Positions 7,377 to 16,299 of a stretch of DNA of 64,000 bases are shown in pieces; position 1 is the first letter of the stretch, and every line of letters starts with the position of its first letter. The stretch is taken from positions 1 to 64,000 of the forward strand of contig NZ_JARBTK010000004.1 in assembly GCF_029240215.1 (NCBI RefSeq), given 5' to 3'. A program made the translations under genes and the position numbers. Below the pieces are notes generated by a model. It did no database searches and was not told where the DNA came from. It worked only from the letters and a program-made list of their open reading frames with translations. The stretch comes from Chryseobacterium sp. Lineage in GTDB: Bacteria > Bacteroidota > Bacteroidia > Flavobacteriales > Weeksellaceae.

Positions 7377-9311
7377 TTACTCAAGCTGAGTTCCAAGATA
7401 TTCCCATTCCTGCAAAGCCGCATCAAGGTCTTCTTTCGTTTTATTGTATTTTTCTAGAGTTTCCTCAGAAGGATTTTCTGTAGTAAAAGTAGATTCCATT
7501 TTTTCGATGGTTATTTCCAGTTCAGAAATTTTCTCTTCTACTTTTTTGATTTTATTCTGAATATTTTTTTGCTCTTTGCTTACGATTACAGTAGATTTAA
7601 TTTCAGCTTTGGCTTGTTTTTCTTCAGCTTTTGCCTTTTCTACAATCTTCGCATCCTCATCATGAAGCTTTGCTTTTTCAGCAGAAATCTCTCTGATCGA
7701 TTCTTTTTGTCTGAATTCAAGATATTCATTCACACTTCCTAAAAATTCTTTCATTCTTCCGTCACGGAACTCGTAAATTTTGTCACAAAGTCCTTGAAGG
7801 AATTCCCTGTCGTGAGAAATCACAATCAAAGTTCCTTCAAATTTCTGTAAAGCCAATTTGATAATCTCCTTAGACTGAATATCAAGGTGATTGGTAGGCT
7901 CATCCATAATCAATGTATTGAAAGGACGAAGCAACAGTTTACAAAGCGCCAAACGGTTTCTTTCTCCTCCGGAAAGTACTTTTGTTTTTTTATTCACCGC
8001 TTCACCCTGAAATAAGAAAGATCCCAGCAAATCTCTTACTCTCGGTCTGGTTTCTTCAGTTGCAGAATCTTCTGCTTCTTCCAAAACGGTTTTATTTGGA
8101 GTTAAAACTTCCTCCTGATTTTGAGCAAAATATCCGATATTCACATTGTGACCTAAGTTCCAAGAACCTGAATAATCTTTGATATCTCCGGCCAGGATTT
8201 TAGCTAAAGTTGTTTTTCCTTGTCCGTTTTGTCCAAGAAGAGCAATTCTGTCGCCTCGCTGAACAATGAAATCTACCTCATCAAAAATCTGTTTTTTACC
8301 GTAAGCTTTCCCTAAATGTTCTGCTTCGAAAATTACTTTTCCGGGAACAACAGATTGTTGGAAACGAATATTGAATTTAGAAACGTCTTCGTTATCAACT
8401 TCAATACGGTCAATTTTATCTAATTTTTTAATAAGCGATTGTGCAAAAGATGCTTTGGTAGCACTCGCACGGAACTTATTAATGTTATCTTCCATTTGCT
8501 TGATCTCCGCATCCTGATTCTTTTTAGCCTGAATCAGTTTTTCACGGCGCTCTTCGCGCATGACCAAATATTTAGTGTAATTGGTTTTGTAATCGTCTAC
8601 CTTCCTGTTATTTACATCAAAAGTTCGGTTACAAACCGCTGTCATAAACTGTTTATCGTGACTTACCAAAACGATTGCTCCGGGATAATCTTTCAAAAAG
8701 TTTTCGAGCCAGATAATGGATTCCATATCCAGGTGATTGGTAGGCTCATCGAGAAGCATCAAATCATTTTTTTGAAGAAGCAGTTTTGCCAATTCAATTC
8801 TCATTCTCCAGCCTCCGGAAAATTCATCCGTTATTTTTTGGAAATCATCAGCTTTAAAACCTAAACCAAACAAAACTTTTTCAATATCACCTTCCAGATT
8901 ATAAGCGTCATGATGCATCAAAAGATCATTCAGCTCGGTCATTTTGTTGATGATATCGGTGTAGGCATCACTTTCGTAGTCGGTTCTTGTTGCCAACTGA
9001 TGATTGACTTCCTCCAATTCATTTTTCCATGCATTAATCTGCTCAAAAGCCTGCATCGTTTCGTCCCAAACGGTTCTTCCTTTCACAAAATCAAGATCCT
9101 GCTTTAAGAAACCGATGGTGATATTTCCCTCCGGAACTACAATTCCTTCATAAAAAGTAATTTCTTTGGAAAGCATTTTCAACAAAGTGGATTTCCCCGC
9201 TCCGTTTTTACCAACCAAACCAATTTTATCATCCTTTTTAATGGTGAAATTAACGTTTTGAAACAAGTAGTTTCCCGAATGATGTAAGCCTAAACCTTGA
9301 ACCGAAAGCAT
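7377..9311 (-). CDS. ABC-F family ATPase (Uup/EttA-like)
   Basis: This 644 aa cytoplasmic protein has two ABC modules and no membrane segments. The first Walker A is GKNGAGKST (about 34-42), followed by FSGGWRMR and LLDEPTNHLD. The second module has GQNGQGKTT, LSGGERNRL and MDEPTNHLD. An ABC-F linker helix region sits between the modules, and a charged coiled-coil tail covers about 545-640. ABC-F proteins act on the ribosomal E site or in ribosome rescue and assembly, and some give antibiotic resistance. The long C-terminal coiled coil favours Uup/YfmR-type over EttA. It is monocistronic. Confidence 0.9.
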   Translation of the reverse strand: MLSVQGLGLHHSGNYLFQNVNFTIKKDDKIGLVGKNGAGKSTLLKMLSKEITFYEGIVVPEGNITIGFLKQDLDFVKGRTVWDETMQAFEQINAWKNELEEVNHQLATRTDYESDAYTDIINKMTELNDLLMHHDAYNLEGDIEKVLFGLGFKADDFQKITDEFSGGWRMRIELAKLLLQKNDLMLLDEPTNHLDMESIIWLENFLKDYPGAIVLVSHDKQFMTAVCNRTFDVNNRKVDDYKTNYTKYLVMREERREKLIQAKKNQDAEIKQMEDNINKFRASATKASFAQSLIKKLDKIDRIEVDNEDVSKFNIRFQQSVVPGKVIFEAEHLGKAYGKKQIFDEVDFIVQRGDRIALLGQNGQGKTTLAKILAGDIKDYSGSWNLGHNVNIGYFAQNQEEVLTPNKTVLEEAEDSATEETRPRVRDLLGSFLFQGEAVNKKTKVLSGGERNRLALCKLLLRPFNTLIMDEPTNHLDIQSKEIIKLALQKFEGTLIVISHDREFLQGLCDKIYEFRDGRMKEFLGSVNEYLEFRQKESIREISAEKAKLHDEDAKIVEKAKAEEKQAKAEIKSTVIVSKEQKNIQNKIKKVEEKISELEITIEKMESTFTTENPSEETLEKYNKTKEDLDAALQEWEYLGTQLE

Positions 9312-9391
9312 CTTTATGAATAATTAATGATGAATAATGTCTACTGTATATTTTTCGGGTGCAAAAATACGGAAAATAAAGGACTTTAAAT

Positions 9392-10009
9392 TTAATAATT
9401 CCTGACAGTCACATGAAAACAACTTTGCTGTCGCTCTTTAATGTAAAAAATACGCCCTGCATTGGCATAATACTTTAAAACTTTTTCCAGGGCAACCTCC
9501 ATTTTTGGGTCTGGTCTTAGTTTATTATTAAATCTCACATAAGAAATATCGAAAGAATTACCATAATTGTGTGAGCTGATTCCGAGTGATGCATTTGTAT
9601 TAACTTTTCGTAATCTGCATTGATCTTCCAACGTTCTGGTAATGGAAGAAACAGTAAAAGTGTGCCCTTTTGTTTCTTTACTGAATCTCGCTCCCATTTT
9701 TTCTAAAGTAGCTTTAGCTTTTGAAACCAAATAAGGTCTGCTGTAATCGAGCTTCTGAACTTTATACCCTTTTCCTGTCTTTTTTACGCTGTGAAATTTA
9801 CCCTTATTAATATATTTCTGAACCTGAGAAGTATTTTTGAGAATATTTACATTAAAGCTTTTTGAAGCATCTAAATGAGGTTTGTAAAGCGCAGTCGGTG
9901 TTACTTTCAAAACTTCGGTAAGATCATAGCAAGGAAGCGTTTTCTTTGAAGCCTGACCGTAAACAAGCTGATGAAATGCCAATGGAATGATGTACAAAAA
10001 CTTCCTCAT
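9392..10009 (-). CDS. DUF5715 family M15-like peptidase
   Basis: The 205 aa exported protein has a signal peptide (1-18). The C-terminal domain carries the M15-type zinc ligands: SSHNYGNSFDIS (His and Asp, near residues 145-155) and a downstream FHVTV His near residue 200. These match D-Ala-D-Ala carboxypeptidase/VanY-like folds (SxHxxGxAxD...H). It probably trims peptidoglycan peptides in the periplasm. The family is common and uncharacterised in Bacteroidota. The 10010-10245 gap downstream of aqpZ's start region holds only AT-rich promoter sequence. Confidence 0.75.
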   Translation of the reverse strand: MRKFLYIIPLAFHQLVYGQASKKTLPCYDLTEVLKVTPTALYKPHLDASKSFNVNILKNTSQVQKYINKGKFHSVKKTGKGYKVQKLDYSRPYLVSKAKATLEKMGARFSKETKGHTFTVSSITRTLEDQCRLRKVNTNASLGISSHNYGNSFDISYVRFNNKLRPDPKMEVALEKVLKYYANAGRIFYIKERQQSCFHVTVRNY

Positions 10010-10245
10010 AGAAACTATTTTGAAAATTTAAATTTGAAAATTGCAGATTTTGTTATTTGCCAAAGATATTAATTTAATAAAACGACATAAAAATTTATGA
10101 GTAGAAATTTAACAAACAATTTCAAACAATAATAGATTAAAAACAAGAAAGTAAACCAATTAATGAAAACATTTTATTTTATTAACTATAATGCTGAATA
10201 ATTAATTTTTGTACATTCGCTTTACAATTTAAAATACATAAAAAG

Positions 10246-10962
10246 ATGATTTCAAAAACTTCAAAATTTGTGGCAGAAATGCTCGGTACTATGGTACTTG
10301 TTCTAATGGGATGCGGGAGCGCAGTAATTGCAGGCGCAGACGGCACTACAGGAGTCGGACTTCTGGGAATTTCTTTCGCATTCGGTTTAAGCGTAGTCGC
10401 AATGGCTTACGCAATCGGACACATTTCGGGATGTCATATCAATCCCGCAATCTCAATTGCAATGGTTGCAGCCGGAAGAATGAAAATGAATGAGGCAATC
10501 AGATACATTATTGCACAGATCATTGGTGCAATCATCGGAGCCGGAATTCTTTATGTGATTTTCACAAATCATCCTGGTGCAGAAATGAAAGAATGGGCAT
10601 TGGGTTCCAACGGATGGGGAACAGGATATTTAGACGCTTATAATACTACCGCAGCTTTTGTAGCAGAATTCATTTTCACATTTATTTTCCTGATGGTGAT
10701 TTTAGGATCAACTTCTACGAAAAATATCAATGGAGGCTTCGCAGGTTTAGCGATTGGTTTTTCTTTGGTTTTGATTCACATTGTAGGAATTAAAGTTACC
10801 GGAGTTTCTGTAAACCCTGCAAGAAGTATTGGTCCGGCAATTTTCGCAGGTGGCGCAGCACTTTCACAATTATGGTTATTTGTTGTTGCTCCTGTTTTAG
10901 GCGGGGTTGCAGCAGCTTTCACTTATAATTTATTAATGGAAAGACCTGAACAGGCAAAATAA
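10246..10962 (+). CDS. aqpZ: Aquaporin Z
   Basis: This 238 aa MIP-family water channel has six transmembrane helices and both NPA half-helix motifs: HINPAIS (NPA 66-68) and VNPARSIGPA near residue 190. The Arg after the second NPA belongs to the selectivity filter, and His in the fifth helix (IHIVG) agrees with a water-selective aquaporin rather than a glycerol facilitator. It is monocistronic and ends in a terminator shared with the convergent gene at 11010. Confidence 0.92.
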   Translation: MISKTSKFVAEMLGTMVLVLMGCGSAVIAGADGTTGVGLLGISFAFGLSVVAMAYAIGHISGCHINPAISIAMVAAGRMKMNEAIRYIIAQIIGAIIGAGILYVIFTNHPGAEMKEWALGSNGWGTGYLDAYNTTAAFVAEFIFTFIFLMVILGSTSTKNINGGFAGLAIGFSLVLIHIVGIKVTGVSVNPARSIGPAIFAGGAALSQLWLFVVAPVLGGVAAAFTYNLLMERPEQAK

Positions 10963-10982
10963 TTACAACTACATATCAAAAC

Positions 10983-11009
10983 AAAATCCTGTCTTATGGC
11001 AGGATTTTT
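10983..11009. terminator. Bidirectional terminator between aqpZ and 11010-11555 gene
   Basis: The stem AAAATCCTG / CAGGATTTT (10983-10991, 11000-11008) has an 8-nt loop and a T-run on the plus side. It lies between two convergent genes. Confidence 0.7.
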
Positions 11010-11555
11010 CTATTTCAGTTTCTTTATTTCAAAAGGATTTTTAAAAATAAGCTCTTCATGCTTTCCTTTGATTTCCATTTTTCGCTGAAGTAAATTTAAA
11101 GCCATTTTCCGGATGAAAAGATCTTTGTCATTCAGCTTCCAATAAGAATCTTCATGTACTTTTTTAGGTGGGCGAATGAGATAAAACTCCGTTTCCCAAT
11201 TATCTACATTGTGATAAAATTCAATAATTCCGCAATGTTCCGGAATTTGAGTATGCTCAATCATTCCCATCGGAAGCAAAAAGCTGAACGAATTGCATGG
11301 ATAATCGCCACAACATATTTTATCATGCTTTAGAAATTGCTCTCCGGTTTTAGCATTGATGTATGATTTTTTAAAATCATTTTTGAAATCACTTTTTGAA
11401 AGTTTAATTTCAATTTCGTGACTGAAACCTTCAAAATCAATAATCAAAATATCTGCTTCCCAATCTGAATGGAAATGATTACTGAGAACAATTTCCTTTT
11501 CAAAATCGCAATTTGCATGAATGTAAGCGTGAACAAGCTCTTCTATCTTTAACAC
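11010..11555 (-). CDS. Conserved hypothetical with PD-(D/E)xK-like motif
   Basis: The 181 aa soluble protein contains DWEADILIID followed by HEIEIKLS (about residues 31-53). This E/D...(x)-E-x-K arrangement is typical of PD-(D/E)xK nuclease folds (compare MmcB-like proteins). The C-terminal third is basic. The gene sits 32 bp downstream of the LuxE-like gene on the same strand. Nuclease activity is a suggestion from the motif only; nothing else in the sequence identifies a substrate. Confidence 0.55.
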   Translation of the reverse strand: MLKIEELVHAYIHANCDFEKEIVLSNHFHSDWEADILIIDFEGFSHEIEIKLSKSDFKNDFKKSYINAKTGEQFLKHDKICCGDYPCNSFSFLLPMGMIEHTQIPEHCGIIEFYHNVDNWETEFYLIRPPKKVHEDSYWKLNDKDLFIRKMALNLLQRKMEIKGKHEELIFKNPFEIKKLK

Positions 11556-11587
11556 TTTTAATACTTTAATTTTAACGCAAAGTTCTT

Positions 11588-12577
11588 TTAACTAACTAAC
11601 AAGCTACATCCGCGAATATCTGAATGATCAATTCTTCCTAAGACCTGAAATTTCTTTTCATCATCAGTCAGCAATTTACCTAAATCCTGAGTTGCTATAA
11701 ACGAACACGAATGAATATTTGCCAAATCGACAATGTTGATCGCCCCCGTTCTTCCTGCCTGTTCGTATCCGAAAGGATCTTCGGCATTTCTGATCAGAAC
11801 CCTCATCCAGTTGGGACATTTGTAAATATTTTCACCTAAAGAATATGCCTGCGAAAGCAATTCTGTCATAGAATATTCTGAGTATATTTTTTTAGTTTTA
11901 AAACCATTCTGAAGAATTTTTAAAAGTTCATCTTTTGTCATTTCTTCTTTCCGGCCTTTCATTCCACCAGTTTCTATAACAGTTAATGTGTCTGAAATTT
12001 CGAGTAGTTGAGAGTTTGAGTGACAATAATCAAGAAAATCTAACAGAGCAAATGAAACTCCGAAGAGAATGACTTTTTTGTCTTTTAAATTTTGTAAAAG
12101 CTGAAATAAATCTTCATGATTGTAAAGAAAATAACCGTTTTCAGGTTTACCAGATTTCTTCATCAAATAATCAACCATGTAGATCAGTGAAGAATTTTTT
12201 TTCTCAAGATAACTAGGAAGCAGCCCTAAAAAAATAAAGTCTTCAGGCTTTCCGATAAACTGCTCGAAACTTTTATAGATGCTTTCCTGATAAATATTTT
12301 CGTTTGCAATAAAATGTTTAGATAAATTCATCTGCGTTGTACCCGAACTTTGAAAATACAGATCACTCGAAATATTTTTATCCAAAATCTGATGATTTTT
12401 AAACATTTCAATCGGCAAAAACGGAATTTTATCTAACGAATTTATTTTCTCAACATCAAGATTCAGATAATCAACAAATTTTCTGTAGACCTCAATATTT
12501 TTGTATTGATAGCGAAAAGTTGTCAGTGCCACATCCAGAAATTCCTGCTCGTTTTTTATGTCAAATATGCTTTTCAA
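11588..12577 (-). CDS. LuxE-like acyl-protein synthetase / acyl transferase
   Basis: The 329 aa protein belongs to the adenylate-forming LuxE/PaaK-type superfamily. It has the nucleotide-binding loop QSSGTTQ (76-82) and a later YSMTE-type motif near residue 240, equivalent to the A5 motif of ANL enzymes. LuxE activates a fatty acid as acyl-AMP and transfers it to a Cys. No luxCDAB genes are present, so bioluminescence is not implied. Relatives in Bacteroidota often accompany surface polysaccharide or lipid genes. Here it has a hypothetical nuclease-like gene downstream. The substrate is unknown. Confidence 0.7.
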   Translation of the reverse strand: MKSIFDIKNEQEFLDVALTTFRYQYKNIEVYRKFVDYLNLDVEKINSLDKIPFLPIEMFKNHQILDKNISSDLYFQSSGTTQMNLSKHFIANENIYQESIYKSFEQFIGKPEDFIFLGLLPSYLEKKNSSLIYMVDYLMKKSGKPENGYFLYNHEDLFQLLQNLKDKKVILFGVSFALLDFLDYCHSNSQLLEISDTLTVIETGGMKGRKEEMTKDELLKILQNGFKTKKIYSEYSMTELLSQAYSLGENIYKCPNWMRVLIRNAEDPFGYEQAGRTGAINIVDLANIHSCSFIATQDLGKLLTDDEKKFQVLGRIDHSDIRGCSLLVS

Positions 12578-12659
12578 TTTTTTAAATATTTTTTAAAGCT
12601 TTATTGATCCATTCTGAATCATTTAGCAACTATAAATGAAAACTTCACGGTTTTTTAAT

Positions 12660-12775
12660 ATTAAAACTAAAAAATTGGTCAGGTTATTGCAAATCAATCT
12701 GCGGAATATGGATTAGAAATAACAGCCGTAGAAACTGTTATTCGGAAATTACCTCTTCGGAGGTAATTTTTTTTA
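12660..12775 (+). ncRNA. Candidate small RNA ending in a UUCG-loop terminator
   Basis: The 195-bp gap between lpxH and the luxE-like gene has two consecutive hairpins on the plus strand: AATAACAG / CTGTTATT, then AAATTACCTC-TTCG-GAGGTAATTT (12746-12769) followed by eight T. The U-tract lies on the plus side, yet no plus-strand gene ends here (both neighbours are on the minus strand). That suggests a plus-strand transcript of about 100 nt. I found no convincing promoter, so this remains a candidate. Confidence 0.3.
12746..12775 (+). terminator. Strong plus-strand intrinsic terminator
   Basis: A 10-bp perfect stem with a UUCG tetraloop is followed by TTTTTTTT. It overlaps the stop codon end of lpxH. 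It may end the candidate small RNA, or act as a barrier between convergent transcription. Confidence 0.7.
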
Positions 12776-13546
12776 TTTCTGTTCGAAAGTTTTCAGTTCA
12801 AAATCTTTCTGAAAAACTCCGTATGTGAAATAAGAAATCCAGTCTCCGAGATTGATATATTTTGAATCCGGATTCAAATTCAAAACCATCGGCAAATGCC
12901 TGTGACCATAAATAAAGTAATCGATTTTCTCTGTTTTCAGTTTTTCTTTTGAATAAATAATCAAAAATTCTTTATCCTCCCCTAAAAAAGCTTTGTCCTC
13001 ATCTCCCGAAATCATCTTGTTTTTCTGTGAAAGATACAAAGCCACTTTCATTGCAATATCAGGATGAAGCCATTTGAAAAACCATTGCGCAACAGGATTT
13101 GTAAAGACTTTTTTCATCCTCTTGTATCCTTTGTCACCCGGTCCCAAACCGTCACCATGAGCCAGAAGAAACTGTTTTCCGGCAATCTCAAAATATTGTT
13201 TTTTGTAAAAAACAGTGCAACCAATTTCCTCTTCCAGATAATCTTTCATCCAAAGATCATGATTTCCCACAAAAAAATAAACATGAACGCCGCTGTCTTT
13301 TAATTCAGCGATTTTTCCAAGAACACGCACATAACCTTTCGGAATCACATGCTTCCATTCATGCCAAAAATCAAACAAATCACCCATCAGAAATAAAACC
13401 TGAGCATCTTCTTTGATCTCATTCATCCAGCGGATAAATTTTTCTTCACGAATTTTGCTCTGCTTCGGATCCGGCGCACCAAAATGCTGATCTGATGCAA
13501 AGTACACCTTCTTTCCGGGCTCTAAATTAATGGTTGTTTTTAGCAC
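12773..13546 (-). CDS. lpxH: UDP-2,3-diacylglucosamine diphosphatase LpxH
   Basis: This 257 aa calcineurin-like metallophosphoesterase removes UMP from UDP-2,3-diacylglucosamine to give lipid X in lipid A synthesis, at the inner membrane face. All metal motifs are visible: DQHFGAPD (about 18-25), GDLFDFWHEW, GNHDLWM, HGDGLG and the terminal GHRHLP. The DxH start is DQH as in Bacteroidota LpxH rather than DLH. Length and motif order fit the family. It is encoded 26 bp downstream of queD. Confidence 0.88.
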   Translation of the reverse strand: MLKTTINLEPGKKVYFASDQHFGAPDPKQSKIREEKFIRWMNEIKEDAQVLFLMGDLFDFWHEWKHVIPKGYVRVLGKIAELKDSGVHVYFFVGNHDLWMKDYLEEEIGCTVFYKKQYFEIAGKQFLLAHGDGLGPGDKGYKRMKKVFTNPVAQWFFKWLHPDIAMKVALYLSQKNKMISGDEDKAFLGEDKEFLIIYSKEKLKTEKIDYFIYGHRHLPMVLNLNPDSKYINLGDWISYFTYGVFQKDFELKTFEQK

Positions 13547-13572
13547 CTTTTCAATTTTAAATTCTGAAAAAA

Positions 13573-14019
13573 TTATTGATTATCGTCTGCAAACCATTCT
13601 CCGTAAGAATTTTCAGTTTCATGAAGCTTTAGATACGCTAAAGAAACATCTGCCGGAAGTTTTGATTTTATCTTTGCAGCAATGGCATACAACATATTTT
13701 CACAGGTCGGCTGGAAGTTGCAGTAAATTACCTTCTGACCTTTATTCTCCAATTCTTCACCCATTTCCCTGTGTGGAGAAACTCCGTTGATCAAAACTGA
13801 ATGATCCCAAACATCAACAATTTCTTCCTTCACGATTGCTTTAATATCCCCAAAATCTACTACCATTCCATTCTTGGGATTTTCCAGATCGTTGATTGGT
13901 TTTCCTTTTACGGTAACGAAAAGTTTATAAGAATGTCCGTGCATATTTTTACATTTCCCGTCATAATTGTATAAAACATGAGCAGTCTCGAATGTAAAAA
14001 TTTTTGTAATACGTATCAT
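13573..14019 (-). CDS. queD: 6-carboxy-5,6,7,8-tetrahydropterin synthase
   Basis: This 148 aa enzyme converts dihydroneopterin triphosphate to carboxytetrahydropterin for queuosine synthesis. The zinc-binding histidines appear in FETAHVL and in HGHSYKL, and the catalytic Cys is in GKCKNMHGHS. I start at the ATG at 14019 (MIRITK); an upstream in-frame ATG would add 15 residues absent from the family, and a TATCTTTG -7 box (14031-14024) lies just upstream of the chosen start. lpxH follows 26 bp downstream. Confidence 0.88.
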   Translation of the reverse strand: MIRITKIFTFETAHVLYNYDGKCKNMHGHSYKLFVTVKGKPINDLENPKNGMVVDFGDIKAIVKEEIVDVWDHSVLINGVSPHREMGEELENKGQKVIYCNFQPTCENMLYAIAAKIKSKLPADVSLAYLKLHETENSYGEWFADDNQ

Positions 14020-14114
14020 GGTGCAAAGATAGAGAAATTGATTAGAAAATTTAGACTCAGACAAAATGCTTATGTATTGAAATTTTCATTAAATTTATCT
14101 TCAAAGAAACACAA

Positions 14115-14768
14115 ATGATTTTAGATTTATTTTTCCCGAATCGTTGCATTCATTGCAACAGGATTATTGATTCCGATGCTTTGGTTTGCAATATTTGTTT
14201 TGAACACATTCACTTTACCCATTTTGAATATCCTGAAGAAAACAATCTTAAAGAAAAATGTAAATTGCTATTTCCCGTGGAGAATGCTTACGCCTTGATG
14301 CAGTTTGAAAAAGAGAATCTGAGCAGAAAGATCATTCACGAATTAAAATATAAAAGCAGAGAGAAAACCGGAAAAATCCTCGCTGATTGGGTAACAGAAC
14401 GATTGGATTTTAAAAAAGGAAAACCTGATTTATTGGTGAGCGTTCCGCTGCATCCGAAGAAGAAAAAGGAAAGAGGTTACAATCAGCTTCACCTTTTCAC
14501 AAAAACTTTGTCAGATTTTTATAAAATTCCGCAAGATCATGATTTGATCAAAAGAAATCATTATTCTAAAGCCCAGGCTTTGAAAGATAAAAAAAATCGC
14601 CTGGAAACCATAAATACTTTTTCACTTACAAAAGAAATTTCCGGAAAACACATTCTGCTGATTGATGATGTTTTTACCACAGGAAATACACTTTCAACGA
14701 TTGCATGGGAAATTTTAAACTCAAGAAACAATAAGGTAAGTGTTTTGGTGATGGCGATGGACGAGTAA
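14115..14768 (+). CDS. ComF family phosphoribosyltransferase-like protein
   Basis: The 217 aa protein has an N-terminal zinc finger (CIHC and CNIC, about residues 11-29) and a phosphoribosyltransferase domain with the PRPP loop LIDDVFTTGNTL (about 178-189). The motif KERGYNQ also fits ComF. ComF proteins support DNA uptake in competent bacteria, acting late in single-strand import, but most carriers are of unverified function. The gene is divergent from queD and stands alone, followed by 89 bp and a hydrolase gene. Confidence 0.85.
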   Translation: MILDLFFPNRCIHCNRIIDSDALVCNICFEHIHFTHFEYPEENNLKEKCKLLFPVENAYALMQFEKENLSRKIIHELKYKSREKTGKILADWVTERLDFKKGKPDLLVSVPLHPKKKKERGYNQLHLFTKTLSDFYKIPQDHDLIKRNHYSKAQALKDKKNRLETINTFSLTKEISGKHILLIDDVFTTGNTLSTIAWEILNSRNNKVSVLVMAMDE

Positions 14769-14857
14769 ACTTATGAGTTAACCGAATATTTGTCTAACAA
14801 AAATTTTAATTCTTTATTTCAGATGTTTTTGCTAATTTTCTGGCAAACTAATTAGTT

Positions 14858-15547
14858 ATGAAAAACCTGATTTTATTGCACGGAGCTCTAGGTCACAGTG
14901 ATATTTTTAATCCTTATTTAGAAAAACTTTCAACCTATTTCAACATTTATACTCCTTTATTTTCCGGACATGGAAATCTCAGTTTACCTGAAAACGGAAT
15001 TACCATTGAAAAATACACACAAGAATTAGCTGAATTTATTGAAAAAGAAAATCTGCAGGACGTTCATATTTTCGGGCACAGTATGGGAGGTTACGTTGCG
15101 CTTTGTTATGCTTTGGAAAATCCTTCAGCTGTAAAATCGATCATGACTTTAGGAACAAAATTTGACTGGACGGAAGAACAGGCCCTGAAAGAAAGTAGAA
15201 TGCTAAATCCTGATGTTATTATTGAAAAAATCCCCAATTATGCCGAACAATTAGAAAATCAGCACGGCAGTCAATGGAAACAACTACTTCCCGCAATTGC
15301 TGAAATGATGATTTCTTTAGGTAAAAATCCACCTCTGAAAAGTGATAATTTATCTACACTTGATATTCCCGTTCAGATCATGATCGGAGACAAAGATAAC
15401 ATGGTAAGTCTGGAAGAAAGCATCAATGTTTATAAGACAATTCCGTATGCAAAATTAGCCGTACTTCCTGACACGAAACATCCTATGGAAAAAGTACGAA
15501 CAAATTTATTATTTGATTTAATGAAAGATTTCTGGAATATACCTTAA
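14858..15547 (+). CDS. Alpha/beta-hydrolase
   Basis: The 229 aa protein has an alpha/beta-hydrolase fold. It shows the oxyanion-loop motif LHGALGHS (about 5-12), the nucleophile elbow GHSMGG (Ser near residue 75), an acidic residue in GDKDNM (about 177-182) and the catalytic His in DTKHPM near residue 212. There is no signal peptide, so it is cytoplasmic. The substrate cannot be read from the sequence. Its stop abuts the end of the convergent upp gene. Confidence 0.85.
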   Translation: MKNLILLHGALGHSDIFNPYLEKLSTYFNIYTPLFSGHGNLSLPENGITIEKYTQELAEFIEKENLQDVHIFGHSMGGYVALCYALENPSAVKSIMTLGTKFDWTEEQALKESRMLNPDVIIEKIPNYAEQLENQHGSQWKQLLPAIAEMMISLGKNPPLKSDNLSTLDIPVQIMIGDKDNMVSLEESINVYKTIPYAKLAVLPDTKHPMEKVRTNLLFDLMKDFWNIP

Positions 15548-16198
15548 TTATCTTTGAAGTTTTTCCCCATAACTCAAGTCTCCGGCATCGCCCAAACCTG
15601 GCGTGATGTAACCTTTTGAAGTTAAATTTTCATCAATGGCTCCCACCCATATTTTTGCTTGTGGATAAGCTTTTTCAATAGTTTCCACACCTTGCTTGGA
15701 TGCAATTGCTGCAACAATGTGAAGCTGAGAAGGAGTTCCGTTGGTCAGCAAATCTTTTATGGCTTCAATTAAAGAAGCTCCTGTTGCCAACATTGGGTCT
15801 GCAACAATTAATGGTCTTCCATCAATATTAGGGCAGGTTAAATAATCTTGTTTTATAGAAAAATAATCGTTGGCATCATGCTTTCTGTAAGCCGCCACAA
15901 AACCGCAGTCTGCTTTGTCAAAGTAATTTAAAATCCCTTCAAACAAAGGAACTCCCGCACGCAAAATCGTTGTAATCACTGGCTGAACGGCAATTTCCTG
16001 AACTTTTATAGTATCTAAAGGTGTCTGAATTTCAATTTCCTTTGTTTCTAAATCTTTAGAGATTTCAAAAGCTGCAATTTCTCCTATGCGTTCCATATTT
16101 CTGCGGAATCTCATTCGGTCATGCTGAATTTCTACATTTCGAAGCTCGTTAATCCATACATTAACTAAAGAAAAAGTTTTAGATAGCTCTACGGTCAT
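15548..16198 (-). CDS. upp: Uracil phosphoribosyltransferase
   Basis: This 216 aa pyrimidine-salvage enzyme makes UMP from uracil and PRPP. It carries the PRPP-binding motif VADPMLATGASLIEAI (about 133-148) and the uracil-binding C-terminal GLGDAGDLSYG. Length is normal. The gene ends exactly where the convergent hydrolase ends (no gap), so the two transcripts overlap in their 3' regions. Confidence 0.93.
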   Translation of the reverse strand: MTVELSKTFSLVNVWINELRNVEIQHDRMRFRRNMERIGEIAAFEISKDLETKEIEIQTPLDTIKVQEIAVQPVITTILRAGVPLFEGILNYFDKADCGFVAAYRKHDANDYFSIKQDYLTCPNIDGRPLIVADPMLATGASLIEAIKDLLTNGTPSQLHIVAAIASKQGVETIEKAYPQAKIWVGAIDENLTSKGYITPGLGDAGDLSYGEKLQR

Positions 16199-16238
16199 AA
16201 TTTGATTATTCTGATAACAAAACTATGAAATATAAAAT

Positions 16239-16276
16239 AAAATCCCTCTCAGAAATTTACTGAGAGGGATTTTATG
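16239..16276 (-). terminator. Intrinsic terminator of der
   Basis: A perfect 14-bp stem (AAAATCCCTCTCAG / CTGAGAGGGATTTT) with a 7-nt loop lies 27 bp past the der stop. It separates der from upp, both on the minus strand. Confidence 0.85.
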
Positions 16277-16299
16277 ATTTTAAACCTTTATATCTTCGG

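Noticed and set aside
8439..8864. 141 aa ORF on the plus strand inside the ABC-F gene
   Set aside because: It is antisense to a clear ABC-F gene and its translation shows no domain; such shadow frames are common here.
12690..12764. Short open frame (QVIANQSAEYGLE...) running into the terminator
   Set aside because: It has no usable start codon, with a stop immediately upstream, and it coincides with the structured candidate RNA.
14020..14064. Extended start of queD
   Set aside because: The -7-like element lies within these codons and the family starts at MIRI.
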